DNA from: Bryobacteraceae bacterium
Lineage (GTDB): Bacteria > Acidobacteriota > Terriglobia > Bryobacterales > Bryobacteraceae
Reading direction: 5' to 3'
NCBI GenBank assembly: GCA_030041495.1
Contig: JASHNT010000084.1
Span: 1 to 64,000, forward strand
DNA: 64,000 nt
Part shown: piece by piece, positions 45,264 through 54,346 of the stretch
How positions within the stretch are numbered: the stretch's first letter is position 1
How the letters are laid out: every line of letters begins with the position of its first letter
Translations under genes and position numbers: made by a program
Notes under the pieces: model-generated
Seen by the model: only the letters and a program-made list of their open reading frames with translations
Told to the model about the DNA's origin: nothing
Databases searched by the model: none

Positions 45264-47435
45264 CTACTTCACCACTACTTTCGCCACGGCTTGATTTTCC
45301 ACGTCGTCGGAGACGCGCACGGCGACGGTCATCTCCCCGGAGCCGCGGTCCGCCTCCACACGATAATCATGCTCGCGCGAATCGGTCAGGCGCGTGGTCG
45401 GCTCAACTACCATCCAGTCCCCGCCGTTAATCGAGTACTCTGCCTTGCCCAGGTTGCTCAGCGCATCCTTGGCGTGGAAGCGGATTTCGACCTTGCTGCC
45501 GGAGGGAGCCGCGTTGAGGCCGGTGATGTCAGGCGGGGTGTTGTCGATCACGAACGGTTCGGATTCGCGCGAAGCCGACAGAGCCTGATCGGGAGGGTTC
45601 GAAGGCGAATCCGACGCCGTGATGCGCACCACGTATCGGCCGTCCGGGTATGCGGTGGAATCCCAGCTCACGTAGTTTTCGCGGATTTTGCCGCGGATCA
45701 ACTTCCAGGTGGTCTCATTCACGCCGCGGATTTCGGCAGTGAAGACCAGCGTGTCGCCATTGGGGTCATCCGCCACCCAGCGCGCGCCGATGAAGCCTTT
45801 GGCAAACGTAAGCGCCGGCGTGCTCAAAGAAGTGGACGGCGAGCTGTTGGAGTTTGGCGCCAGCCGGCCGATTGGCGGCAGCGACAGCACCGGCGGACTG
45901 CTGGAAGGCACGGCCTCAGAAGGAGCCGGAAATTTGTAGTTTTCTGGAGTAATCTCCACTTCCTCGATCACCGGCGCGGCGTTCTTCATCTGATAGGCCA
46001 CGTCCACCTGGTCGATTTCGCCGACTCCGGTCAGCGTGGCCTTATATTCCAGGAACCGTGCGGGAGGCGAGACCACCCGGCCCGCGTCCAATTTTTCCCA
46101 AGGGCTCCAGTTCTGCTGCGGACGGTCTCGGTTTCCGCTGCGTGTCTCGATCGAGACTCCCCGGCCGCTCTCCGGCATCACCGAGATCCGCCCCCAATAC
46201 GAAAATGCTCCGGCGTCCAGCACGTCGCTTTCGTAGGTTCCTGAAGGCTCCAGATTCGGGCCCACCGCGAACAGCTTCCCGATGTTGCCCGTCACCGCGT
46301 ACACAGTTCCATCCGGAGCCGAAGTCAATCCGGTGACCTGCATAGAAGTCAGACTACGCAGGCGCGTGTATGAATGATCGGAGTCGATTCGGTACAAGAA
46401 GCCACGATTGCCGGTTCCGGCAATGACCCTGCCCCGGGAATCGAAGGCGAGCGCGTAGACCAGATCTTGCGCATCGCTCCAGACCTTGCGCGGGTAGCCG
46501 TCGGCTTGAATCCGGTAGATCTCCGAACCTCCCGCGACCACTGGCGTAGGCGTGGGAGCCGGCAATCCCGCGGCGCGCGCCGCGTTGGCCGCCGCGACCG
46601 CAGGCGGAGTGGGCGTGACCACTGAAACCGCCGGGGGAGGCGCAGCGGCAGCCCCGGCCGGCGCCGCGGGACCCTTATTGCCCACTCCTGCCGCGTAAAT
46701 CGTCCCATCCCCAGCCGCAGCCACTGCGGTGATTTCGCGCTTTGGGGCTTGATACAAGACGAAACCCTGGCCGGCCGGCGTGACACGCAGGATCAGCCCG
46801 CTTGGGTCCGTGCCCACCAACAGGTTCCCGGCCGCGTCAATCGCTAACGATCGCGCATGCGTCTCTTCGGTCTTGAAGAAAACCGACCCCGCTCCGGCCG
46901 GCGTCACTTTGTAAATCTCGCCTTGGTCCCCTGTGGCCACGTAGAGGTTCCCCGTGCGGTCGAACGCCAGAGCCCAAATGTACTTGGTCTTGGGATCGAA
47001 GAAAACTTCTGTTTTCCCGGCCGCGTTCACGCGATACACTTTTCCGTCCGGGGAGGTCGCGGCGTAAACCCGATCCATCGCGTCGACAGCAACGGCCTGG
47101 ATGGCGATGCCGTCCAACTCGGCCAGCGTCTTCGCCGCGCCGCTCGGGGACACTTGAAACAGCTTGGCCGAGGACGCTCCCAGGCCTCCGCCGCCGGTGT
47201 ACAAGTTGCCCTTCGAGTCCCGCGTCACGGCCGATAAAAACGCCGACGAGGCGTCGAAAATTTCCTTCGCCGCAGGCGCCGGCGTCAGCTCGCCTTCGCT
47301 CGACAGCGACAATCCGGTGAGGGTGCCTTTATCGAATCCAGCCATGCTGTTCTCGGTCCAGGTCTTGGTTTCAACGGCGAAAGCGACGGCGAAGGCCGCG
47401 AACAGCGCGGCAGAGCAAGCCACGAGTTTTTTCAT
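45264..47435 (-). CDS. Exported beta-propeller plus Fn3/Ig-like protein
   Basis: A 723-residue protein with signal peptide MKKLVACSAALFAAFAVAFA. Residues about 60-395 form NHL/SMP-like propeller repeats (VTRDSKGNLYTGGGGLG, AVDAMDRVYAATSPDGKVYR, AFDRTGNLYVATGDQGEIYK, AIDAAGNLLVGTDPSGLILR, AFDSRGRVIAGTGNRGFLYR), interrupted near 255-300 by an Ala/Pro-rich linker. The C-terminal part (about 545-723) has Fn3/bacterial Ig-like features (YVVRITASDSPSNPPDQALS and DVENQAVAKVVVK). It probably binds a carbohydrate or protein on the cell surface. It starts seven bases after the S55 gene and is likely cotranscribed. Confidence 0.8.
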   Translation of the reverse strand: MKKLVACSAALFAAFAVAFAVETKTWTENSMAGFDKGTLTGLSLSSEGELTPAPAAKEIFDASSAFLSAVTRDSKGNLYTGGGGLGASSAKLFQVSPSGAAKTLAELDGIAIQAVAVDAMDRVYAATSPDGKVYRVNAAGKTEVFFDPKTKYIWALAFDRTGNLYVATGDQGEIYKVTPAGAGSVFFKTEETHARSLAIDAAGNLLVGTDPSGLILRVTPAGQGFVLYQAPKREITAVAAAGDGTIYAAGVGNKGPAAPAGAAAAPPPAVSVVTPTPPAVAAANAARAAGLPAPTPTPVVAGGSEIYRIQADGYPRKVWSDAQDLVYALAFDSRGRVIAGTGNRGFLYRIDSDHSYTRLRSLTSMQVTGLTSAPDGTVYAVTGNIGKLFAVGPNLEPSGTYESDVLDAGAFSYWGRISVMPESGRGVSIETRSGNRDRPQQNWSPWEKLDAGRVVSPPARFLEYKATLTGVGEIDQVDVAYQMKNAAPVIEEVEITPENYKFPAPSEAVPSSSPPVLSLPPIGRLAPNSNSSPSTSLSTPALTFAKGFIGARWVADDPNGDTLVFTAEIRGVNETTWKLIRGKIRENYVSWDSTAYPDGRYVVRITASDSPSNPPDQALSASRESEPFVIDNTPPDITGLNAAPSGSKVEIRFHAKDALSNLGKAEYSINGGDWMVVEPTTRLTDSREHDYRVEADRGSGEMTVAVRVSDDVENQAVAKVVVK

Positions 47436-47442
47436 GAATCGT

Positions 47443-49290
47443 TTACTTGACGTTAATGTGCAGCGAATAACTGCCGCTCACCATTTCATCGAACGGCACG
47501 GAGAGCTGTTCCTCAGCGGTTTCCGGCGTTCCGGTCAGCGACTTGCTAGCCGCATGGTCGGCTTCAAGCAGGTTCACCAGGGAGCCGGGCAAAGAAGGCA
47601 GTGTCTTGTCGTCCGTAAAATAGGTGGCCCGGTTCTCCACCAGCGAAACATAGATGCGGTTGTTGCTGCGTTCCTGATTCAACAGCGATACGGTTTCGGG
47701 AAGGTCCATGAACCGGCTGTTGGCGGTGGCCACGCTTTGCAAGCGGTTCAGAGTGTCGGCGTCGCTAAAGAGAATGCGGTGCTCGCCTTTTGCCAGACCG
47801 GCCGGAATCTTAACCGTGACGGAGCGCTCGATGCGTTCTCCCCGGTACGGTTGCAGAAACACTTTGACGGGAATCTCGCTTCCGGCTTCGACGTCGCTGG
47901 AAGGAGTCCACGCGCTGTCGATCGCGGCCACGCGGCGGTCCGGAAGCAGGTCGATACTGCAATCCACCTTGGTCAGCTTGGGCATCGACACCGGATTGGC
48001 GAACAGGCGATTGAACTTGTCTCCCCACCAGTTCGCCAGCAGCACCGCCGGCGGAGCCGGAGCGTCGCTGGCAGCCAGAATCGTGGACACGTTAAGCGTC
48101 CCGCCTCCGGCCACGTCCACATCTCCGCTCATCCGGTAAGTAATCTCGTCCGCATATTCGTTGATCTGCTGGATGGTGCTGGCCAGCGTCGCCATCATCA
48201 ATGTCGGCGTATAGCGCTGATTGACGAAAACCTGAAAGTGAAAATCCTTCTGCTTGACCACATTCTCGCGTTCATCCAGCGAGCGCACCTTCAGGTGAAC
48301 CGGAACCATGGGAGCTTCCGCCCCCAGTTCGCCCATGATCCCGCTGAAGCGGTCCTGGTGCAGGGCCCCGACCACGTCGGTGGTGTTGGGCAGCTTGTTG
48401 GGCTGGTAGGACGACGCCAGGGTCATCACAATTTCGCTCTTGGCCATGGGCATGTCCACCGGCCCAAGATTCATAAAGGAGTGCCCGAAAGCCAGCACAC
48501 GCTTGCCATCGTTGTACGTCACCGTGCCGGTGCCGGTGGCCGAAAGGTCTCCGGAGATCAGAACTCCCGCCACGGAATCGCCCGGATTAAGTGAATTCTG
48601 CCAGCCCTTGGCCGGCTTCCACTCCAGAGTGGCCGCTCCGCCGCCGCCAGACTGCACCGCGGTGATCCCCATCTGCTCGAACAGCGGCGCAAAAGTATGC
48701 AAGGCATCCGCGCTGAATCCGGTGAACATCAGCGGCGTGGCGATCGGCTCCAGCAGCGGGGTATCGCGCGGGAGCGAAGCCTCGGAAACTCCCGCAGCCA
48801 CCAGCCTCTGCAACAGGTCCCTGGGCATCTCGGCGACTTTGGCTCCGCCCACGGGTTGCCGCGGACGAGAAGCATCGAAGTCCTCGACCTCCAGCATCGA
48901 TTCGATGGGAGTGATGCCGCAAATCGAATCCGGGGAGAACACGCTGATGCGCTGCGCTACCGCGCCCACCAGCTTGCCGTCGATATACACCGGGCTGCCG
49001 CTCATTCCGCCGGCGACGTTGGTTTCCTTGGCCTTTCCGCCCATCTTGGCCAAGATCACGTCGTTGGGACCGTTCGCCTTCTTCCATACGCCGATGATCT
49101 CGATCGGAATCGGCTCCGGTTGCGTGCCTTGGAATACAGTCCAGGCCGTACCTTGCATGCCCGGCTTAATGTCCCTCAAGGGGAAGATGGCGACCTTCCC
49201 GGCCTTCGGCGGCGTCAGGTCCGCCCCTCTTGCCAGCACCGGCGCAAAAAAACACGCCGCGAGCGCGGCAACAAGAGAACCACTTTTCAT
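47443..49290 (-). CDS. Exported SpoIVB-type (S55) serine peptidase-domain protein
   Basis: A 615-residue protein; ATG 49290 opens a signal peptide (MKSGSLVAALAACFFAPVLA), and an ATG 21 bases upstream is an alternative. Residues about 30-220 match the S55 domain: AIFPLRDIKPGMQGTAWTVF, then ETNVAGGMSGSPVYIDGKLV with the catalytic Ser of GMSGSP, VGAVAQRIS and ITPIESMLEV. The remainder is beta-rich and may be a substrate-binding or regulatory part. In spore formers SpoIVB signals across the membrane; here the host does not appear to be a spore former, so the role is another regulatory proteolysis step (inference). Confidence 0.85.
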   Translation of the reverse strand: MKSGSLVAALAACFFAPVLARGADLTPPKAGKVAIFPLRDIKPGMQGTAWTVFQGTQPEPIPIEIIGVWKKANGPNDVILAKMGGKAKETNVAGGMSGSPVYIDGKLVGAVAQRISVFSPDSICGITPIESMLEVEDFDASRPRQPVGGAKVAEMPRDLLQRLVAAGVSEASLPRDTPLLEPIATPLMFTGFSADALHTFAPLFEQMGITAVQSGGGGAATLEWKPAKGWQNSLNPGDSVAGVLISGDLSATGTGTVTYNDGKRVLAFGHSFMNLGPVDMPMAKSEIVMTLASSYQPNKLPNTTDVVGALHQDRFSGIMGELGAEAPMVPVHLKVRSLDERENVVKQKDFHFQVFVNQRYTPTLMMATLASTIQQINEYADEITYRMSGDVDVAGGGTLNVSTILAASDAPAPPAVLLANWWGDKFNRLFANPVSMPKLTKVDCSIDLLPDRRVAAIDSAWTPSSDVEAGSEIPVKVFLQPYRGERIERSVTVKIPAGLAKGEHRILFSDADTLNRLQSVATANSRFMDLPETVSLLNQERSNNRIYVSLVENRATYFTDDKTLPSLPGSLVNLLEADHAASKSLTGTPETAEEQLSVPFDEMVSGSYSLHINVK

Positions 49291-49356
49291 GAGAGGACAA
49301 CACCCCTTCACTACTATTAGACACCGGATAGTCGCGAGGTGGGTACGGGTTGGTAG

Positions 49357-50907
49357 TTACGGCAGCGCGAACGCGTATAACGAACCGCCTCCGCCCACCA
49401 GCAGCACCTGCTTGCCGTCCAGCTCATACGTGATCGGGGCATTGCCGCTGCGTCCGATGTTATAGTGCCACAGCGTCGCGCCGTCGCTCGAATGAAGCGC
49501 CATCACGTTTCCGGAAACATCGCCGCTGAAGGTCAGGCCCGTATCGGTGGTCAGCACTCCGGCCGTGCCCGCTCCGTCGCCGATCGGATGGTTCCAGACG
49601 ATTTTCCCGGTCCTGTAATCGATCGCACGCAGAAACGCGCGACCCGCGACTCCGTAATCCGCGCCCGCCCAACCGTAGGCGCCGTGCTCGGGCTTGAAGA
49701 AATAGATCCCGTAGCCGTCCTGCGCGCTGACGATGAACAGGCCGGTTTTCGGATCGAAGCTCGGAGGCCGGAAATTGGTCGCGCCGCTTTCATTGGGAGC
49801 AACCAGAACCCCGTCTTTCGCGGGAAATTTTGCCGGATTGGGAATCGGACGGCCTTGCGCGTCGATTCCCTTCGACCAGTTCACAGTTGCGAACGGCACG
49901 GTAAGCAGGCTCTTGCCGCTGGTCCGGTCGAGCACGAAAAAATATCCGTTGCGCGACGCCTGCATCAGCAGCTTGCCCGGCTGCCCGTTGAATTCGGCGT
50001 CCGCCAGCACCGGCACTTCGGCGGCATCCCAATCGTGCGTATCGTGGGGCGAGGCTTGAAAGCCCCACGCCAGTTTCCCGGTGTCTGGATTGACCGCCAC
50101 GATGCTGCAGGTCCACGGATTGTCGCCCGGGCGCATCGTGCCGTTCAACACCGGAGTCGGATTGCCGGTGCCGACAAACACAAGATTGAGCTCCGGATCG
50201 TACGTGCCTGTGTTCCACATCTGGCCGCCGGTAGCTCCGCCGCTGGCCGGCTCCGCCGCGCCCGCCGGCTCTTTCATTCCCGGAAGCAGAGTGCTGTAGA
50301 AAATCCACTGCGTCTTGCCGGTATCCGCGTCGACCGATTTCAACTGTCCCGGCAAATTGTCGAAGTCGCCCGAAACGCCTACCAGCACGTGATTCCGCAC
50401 CACCAGCGGAGCGTTGGTCGACCAATAGCCCTTCGCCGAATCAGCGATCACGACGTCCCATTTCACCGTCCCGTCTTTGGCGTCCAGGGCGATCAAGTGG
50501 CAATCCGGAGTGGTCAAATAAACCGTGTCCTTGTAGATCGCCGCTCCGCGATGCCCGATGTGGAACGCATTGTTGGGCGGATTCTGAAAATGCCAGAGCT
50601 GCTTGGCCGTGCGCGCGTCGATGGCCCAGATGTTGTCCGGCGTGGTGATGTACAGGATCCCGTTGGCCAGGATCGGCGAAGCCTTGATCTGCTGGTTGCC
50701 GGTACGAAAGCTCCAGATTTGCTTGAGCTCGGCGACGTTCTCGGGAGTGATCTGCTTCAGCGAGCTGTGCCTGCGGCCGGAATAATCGCCATGAAACGTC
50801 AGCCAGCTATCGGCCGGGGGATGGAGCAACTGGGCCGGGTCCACGCCCTGCGCCGCCGCAAGCATGCCCAGCGCCATGCCAATTGCAGGCCTCGAAAGCT
50901 TCCGCAT
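49357..50907 (-). CDS. Exported PQQ-dependent dehydrogenase, second copy
   Basis: A 516-residue quinoprotein. ATG 50907 shares one base with the TGA of the cytochrome c gene (TGATG). It has a signal peptide (to about residue 22), Trp-docking repeats (AKQLWHFQNPP, GTVKWDVVIAD, GKTQWIFYSTLL, GKLAWGFQASPH, GKIVWNHPIGDG, GATLWHYNIG) and a HDTHDWDAAEV active-site segment. No heme motif is present, so the adjacent diheme cytochrome is the obvious electron acceptor. It shares the fold but not close sequence with the copy at 10248. The substrate could be a sugar released by the GH2 enzyme upstream (inference). Confidence 0.9.
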   Translation of the reverse strand: MRKLSRPAIGMALGMLAAAQGVDPAQLLHPPADSWLTFHGDYSGRRHSSLKQITPENVAELKQIWSFRTGNQQIKASPILANGILYITTPDNIWAIDARTAKQLWHFQNPPNNAFHIGHRGAAIYKDTVYLTTPDCHLIALDAKDGTVKWDVVIADSAKGYWSTNAPLVVRNHVLVGVSGDFDNLPGQLKSVDADTGKTQWIFYSTLLPGMKEPAGAAEPASGGATGGQMWNTGTYDPELNLVFVGTGNPTPVLNGTMRPGDNPWTCSIVAVNPDTGKLAWGFQASPHDTHDWDAAEVPVLADAEFNGQPGKLLMQASRNGYFFVLDRTSGKSLLTVPFATVNWSKGIDAQGRPIPNPAKFPAKDGVLVAPNESGATNFRPPSFDPKTGLFIVSAQDGYGIYFFKPEHGAYGWAGADYGVAGRAFLRAIDYRTGKIVWNHPIGDGAGTAGVLTTDTGLTFSGDVSGNVMALHSSDGATLWHYNIGRSGNAPITYELDGKQVLLVGGGGSLYAFALP

Positions 50908-51839
50908 CACTTTAGCGTGTCCAGAAAGGCGTAGACGTTATGCATGTCCGCGTCGGTGTATTTCCCGAGCTGATCGAAGTGCGCCGACATCGGATCGTCG
51001 ATCTTATACTGCACCAGTTTCTTCTCGAACATCTGCCGATCGCCGGAGGCGTCGCGGATCACGATGGTGAACTCATCCTGGCTCGCCAGCGTTCCGGAAA
51101 TTGTCTCGCCGCTCGCCAGAGTCACGGTCGCTTTCGGCCGCGCCGGCGCGGGCCTTCCCGCGGTCGGATATAGCATGCGCTCAAGCAGCGCCAGACCTCG
51201 ATAGCGCGTTGCGATTCCTTCCAGGTCGCCGGTGGTTGAGTGGCATCCGGAGCAGCCTCCCGCGCCGTTGAAGTACGCTCGGCCGGCGGAGGCGTCGCCG
51301 GTTGCGAAATCCGACGCGTCCACACTGCGGCGCCCGCCGCCAAGCGCCTCGGACTTGGTCTTCTGATCGTGAATGAAGGCGACAATCGCGTTTACGTCGG
51401 CATCGCTCAGATCGAACGCGGGCATGCCTTGCCCCGCGCGCCCCTGCTTCAACAGCGGTGCGATCTTGTCGCCACGCAGGTCCTGCGCCACCAGTTCGGA
51501 GCGCATCAAGTCCGGTCCCGTTTCTCCTCCGCCCGCATCGCGGCCGTGGCAAAAGCCGCATTGCGCGACGAAGCGCTGCTCGCCCGCCTGAACCTGCTCC
51601 GCCGGATACGTCTGCGGGGTCACCGTCTTCGGCTCCGGCGTCGATGCCGGACTCTGCGTAGGATCGCGCGGCGCGCCCCGGCCTCTTGCATTGGTTCCCC
51701 TCGCCGCGTTGGTTCCCTTAGACCCTTTGGCCTTTCCCTGATTCACCGCTTGATCCGTGGAGTCCTGCGCCAGACCGACGCCGAGCGCAATCACAACCGC
51801 GGCGGCGAACCAGAGTGTTTGTTGCATCCCTCTGAACAT
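50907..51839 (-). CDS. Exported diheme cytochrome c
   Basis: A 310-residue protein from about ATG 51839 (MFRGMQQTLWFAAAVVIALG); ATG 51827 is an alternative. After the signal peptide comes a low-complexity Lys/Gly/Arg/Asn segment (about 25-75, including NARGRGAPRDPTQ). Two heme-binding motifs follow: CGFCH near residue 96 with GPDLMRS and AGQGMPAF (Met ligand), and CSGCH near residue 182. A C-terminal beta-rich part (VTLASGETISGTLASQDEFT) may be a small non-heme domain, as in some soil-bacterial cytochromes fused to such segments. It probably takes electrons from the PQQ dehydrogenase next to it. Confidence 0.9.
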   Translation of the reverse strand: MFRGMQQTLWFAAAVVIALGVGLAQDSTDQAVNQGKAKGSKGTNAARGTNARGRGAPRDPTQSPASTPEPKTVTPQTYPAEQVQAGEQRFVAQCGFCHGRDAGGGETGPDLMRSELVAQDLRGDKIAPLLKQGRAGQGMPAFDLSDADVNAIVAFIHDQKTKSEALGGGRRSVDASDFATGDASAGRAYFNGAGGCSGCHSTTGDLEGIATRYRGLALLERMLYPTAGRPAPARPKATVTLASGETISGTLASQDEFTIVIRDASGDRQMFEKKLVQYKIDDPMSAHFDQLGKYTDADMHNVYAFLDTLK

Positions 51840-51888
51840 CCTGGAGAAATCCGCGAAAGAATGCAAGTGACTGCCGATTCCGGCGCCA

Positions 51889-54306
51889 TCACCGGTTGGT
51901 GGCACGTGAGACAATCCGGATCTGCGCGCCCTTGAGACCCGGGGCCGACGCGTTCAACTTCAGCACACCCGCCGAGCGCGAAGTGCGTACCACCGCCAGC
52001 GCGCGGCCTTGAAACAGCTTGCGCTGCGTCGCGTAATAGGGCTCCTCGCCGGTCATGTCGCCGTTGCCCACTGCGGCGACGGAGCCCGGGCCCTCCAGAT
52101 GGAACGCGATCTCGTGTTCTGCATTCGGGTGCGGGTGACCTGCCGCATCCAGGGCTTCCACCGTAACGAAACTGAGATCCTGACCATCCGCCCGAATCGA
52201 GCTGCGGTCGGTGGTTAAGCGCAACCGCGCCGGCTCGCCCACCGTTCGCAAAACCGACTCCGCGATTTGCCGTCCGCCTTGCAGAGCCACGGCCCGTAAA
52301 ACTCCCGGCGCATACGGCACGGAAAAATTCGCCGTGAACTTTTCACTGCGCGTGGTCGGCTTCTCGCCGATCAGTTTGCCGTCCAGATAGAGGCGAACCA
52401 ATTCGCCTCTTGAATAAATCTCGACGTCAAGCGGCTTCGCTTCCATCCCTGGCCAAGTCCAGCTCGAATATACCGGCCAGACGCCCCACATCGTGACCGA
52501 CATTCGCTTGCCCTCGGGCACCGGCTGCCGCACGCCCAGGTACAGATTTTCGCCGCGATCCCCCACGATATTCCGGTAATGCGAGATGGCCCTGCGCTCT
52601 CCGCACATATCCATGTCGCCGCAGACCGCGCCGTGCCACGGATACGGAGCTCCGTAGCCTTCGCGGTTGGTGTCATTCGCATCGCGCAAGGACCACCGGC
52701 CGAGGCCGGACTCGCCCAGATAGTCAATCGCGGTCCAGACAAAGCTTCCGACGATGTAAGGAAAGTCCGCCACCATGGTCCAATCGTCGAAAGTGGCGCG
52801 GGGAAACGATTCGGTGCAGACCATGATTCGCGAAGGCACACGCTGGTGGTCCGCGGTGTGATTACTCAGGTTGTAGTTGTAGCCCCCGATGTCGAGCGCC
52901 GCATAAAATGCGTCGGTGTCGGTCCATTTGGGAACGAAGTTCAGAGCGGAAGTGACGGGGCGCGTGCGGTCGAGCGAGCGCACGTAATCGGCAAGCATTT
53001 GGGCTTCCTGCGCGCCCAAGGGCTCGCCGCGCTCTGGAATTTCGTTTCCGGCGCTCCACATCACAACCGAGGGGTGATTGCGGTCGCGCAGGATCATTGA
53101 ATCGAGGTCGCGCTGCCACCAATCCTTGAACGCGACGCTGTAGTCGTACATGTTCTTGCCGCGCGACCAGCAATCGAATGCCTCATCCATCACCAGCATG
53201 CCCAGCCGGTCGCACGCCTCGAGGAAAGCCGGCGAAGGAGGGTTGTGCGAACAACGGACGGCGTTGAAGCCGGCGTCCTTCAGCAGTTGGACTCGTCTTT
53301 CTTCAGCTCGATCGAAAGCCGCCGCGCCCAGAGGACCGTTGTCGTGATGCACGCAGCCGCCCGCCATTTTCACCGGCTTGCCGTTCAGCAAAAAACCGTT
53401 CTCAGCGGACCACGCAACGGTGCGAATGCCAAACGGTGTCGCCATTTCATCCACGGCATTCCCGTCTCTGATCACGCGCGTGACGGCGCGATACAGGCTG
53501 GGGGATTCCGGCGACCACAGCGTCGGATGGTCGACCGCGACTTCTTGCTCCAGCTCCACCGAATCCATGGGGTTGACTTCCGCGAGGCTAGTGGCATCTC
53601 CCGCGACTGCTCCTCCTGGAGCATAGACGAGGGTGCGCAGAGTGACCTTAGCGCGATCTCCGGATTCGTTGACGACGCGCGTTTTGACGGAGACTTTCGC
53701 GCGGTCGCCGGCCTCCGGAGTCGTGAGGAAGACTCCCCACGGCGCGATGTGAACCGGATCGGTCACGTTGATCCAAACGTGGCGATAAATTCCGGAGCCG
53801 GAATACCAGCGCGAGTTGCGCTGCTTGGATTGATCCACGCGAACGGCGAGGACGTTTTCTCCCGGCTTCAGATGCTCTGTCAGGTCGTGAAAGAAGCTGG
53901 TGTAGCCGTAAGGATGCATCCCCAGATCGCGGCCGTTGATGTAAACGCTCGCGCTCATGTAGACGCCTTCGAACTCGACGCTGATGCGCTTGCCGCTCCA
54001 GGAAGCCGGGACCGTAAGCGTGCGGCGATACCAGCCGATGCCGGCGGGAAAGTATCCGCCGCTGCCACTCATCGGGCTCTGTGGATCGATCCTGCCCTCG
54101 ATGCTCCAATCGTGTGGCAGATCGAGGGTTCGCCAGGCAGAGGCGTCGAACGCAGGGGATTCCGCTCCGGCCGGGTCGCCGAGGAGGAACTTCCAATCGT
54201 TATCGAAGAGCTGGCGCTCGCGAGGCGGTTGCTCGGCGGCGGCCCGAGCACGTGAAAAACCGCCCGCTGCCGCGGGCAGGAGGGCGCAAAATGTTCGCCG
54301 GTTCAT
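51889..54306 (-). CDS. Glycoside hydrolase family 2 (beta-galactosidase-type)
   Basis: An 805-residue enzyme with a Tat-type signal (MNRRTFCALLPAAAGGFSRA). It has the GH2 order: sugar-binding sandwich (LPHDWSIEG, GIGWYRRTLTVP, FEGVYMSASVYINGRDLG), Ig-like immunoglobulin domain, then the barrel with RCSHNPPSPAFLEACDRLG, VVMWSAGNEIPE (acid/base E422) and IMVCTESFPRATF (nucleophile E499). The C-terminal 180 residues are beta-rich (DUF4982-like). It lacks residues that would settle galactosidase, glucuronidase or mannosidase specificity. Folded in the cytoplasm before Tat export, it would act in the periplasm or outside. The cytochrome and PQQ genes follow closely. Confidence 0.92.
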   Translation of the reverse strand: MNRRTFCALLPAAAGGFSRARAAAEQPPRERQLFDNDWKFLLGDPAGAESPAFDASAWRTLDLPHDWSIEGRIDPQSPMSGSGGYFPAGIGWYRRTLTVPASWSGKRISVEFEGVYMSASVYINGRDLGMHPYGYTSFFHDLTEHLKPGENVLAVRVDQSKQRNSRWYSGSGIYRHVWINVTDPVHIAPWGVFLTTPEAGDRAKVSVKTRVVNESGDRAKVTLRTLVYAPGGAVAGDATSLAEVNPMDSVELEQEVAVDHPTLWSPESPSLYRAVTRVIRDGNAVDEMATPFGIRTVAWSAENGFLLNGKPVKMAGGCVHHDNGPLGAAAFDRAEERRVQLLKDAGFNAVRCSHNPPSPAFLEACDRLGMLVMDEAFDCWSRGKNMYDYSVAFKDWWQRDLDSMILRDRNHPSVVMWSAGNEIPERGEPLGAQEAQMLADYVRSLDRTRPVTSALNFVPKWTDTDAFYAALDIGGYNYNLSNHTADHQRVPSRIMVCTESFPRATFDDWTMVADFPYIVGSFVWTAIDYLGESGLGRWSLRDANDTNREGYGAPYPWHGAVCGDMDMCGERRAISHYRNIVGDRGENLYLGVRQPVPEGKRMSVTMWGVWPVYSSWTWPGMEAKPLDVEIYSRGELVRLYLDGKLIGEKPTTRSEKFTANFSVPYAPGVLRAVALQGGRQIAESVLRTVGEPARLRLTTDRSSIRADGQDLSFVTVEALDAAGHPHPNAEHEIAFHLEGPGSVAAVGNGDMTGEEPYYATQRKLFQGRALAVVRTSRSAGVLKLNASAPGLKGAQIRIVSRATNR

Positions 54307-54346
54307 TTTCCTTGCGGAGCTGAGCGGCGCGCGGCTCGCGCTTTGT

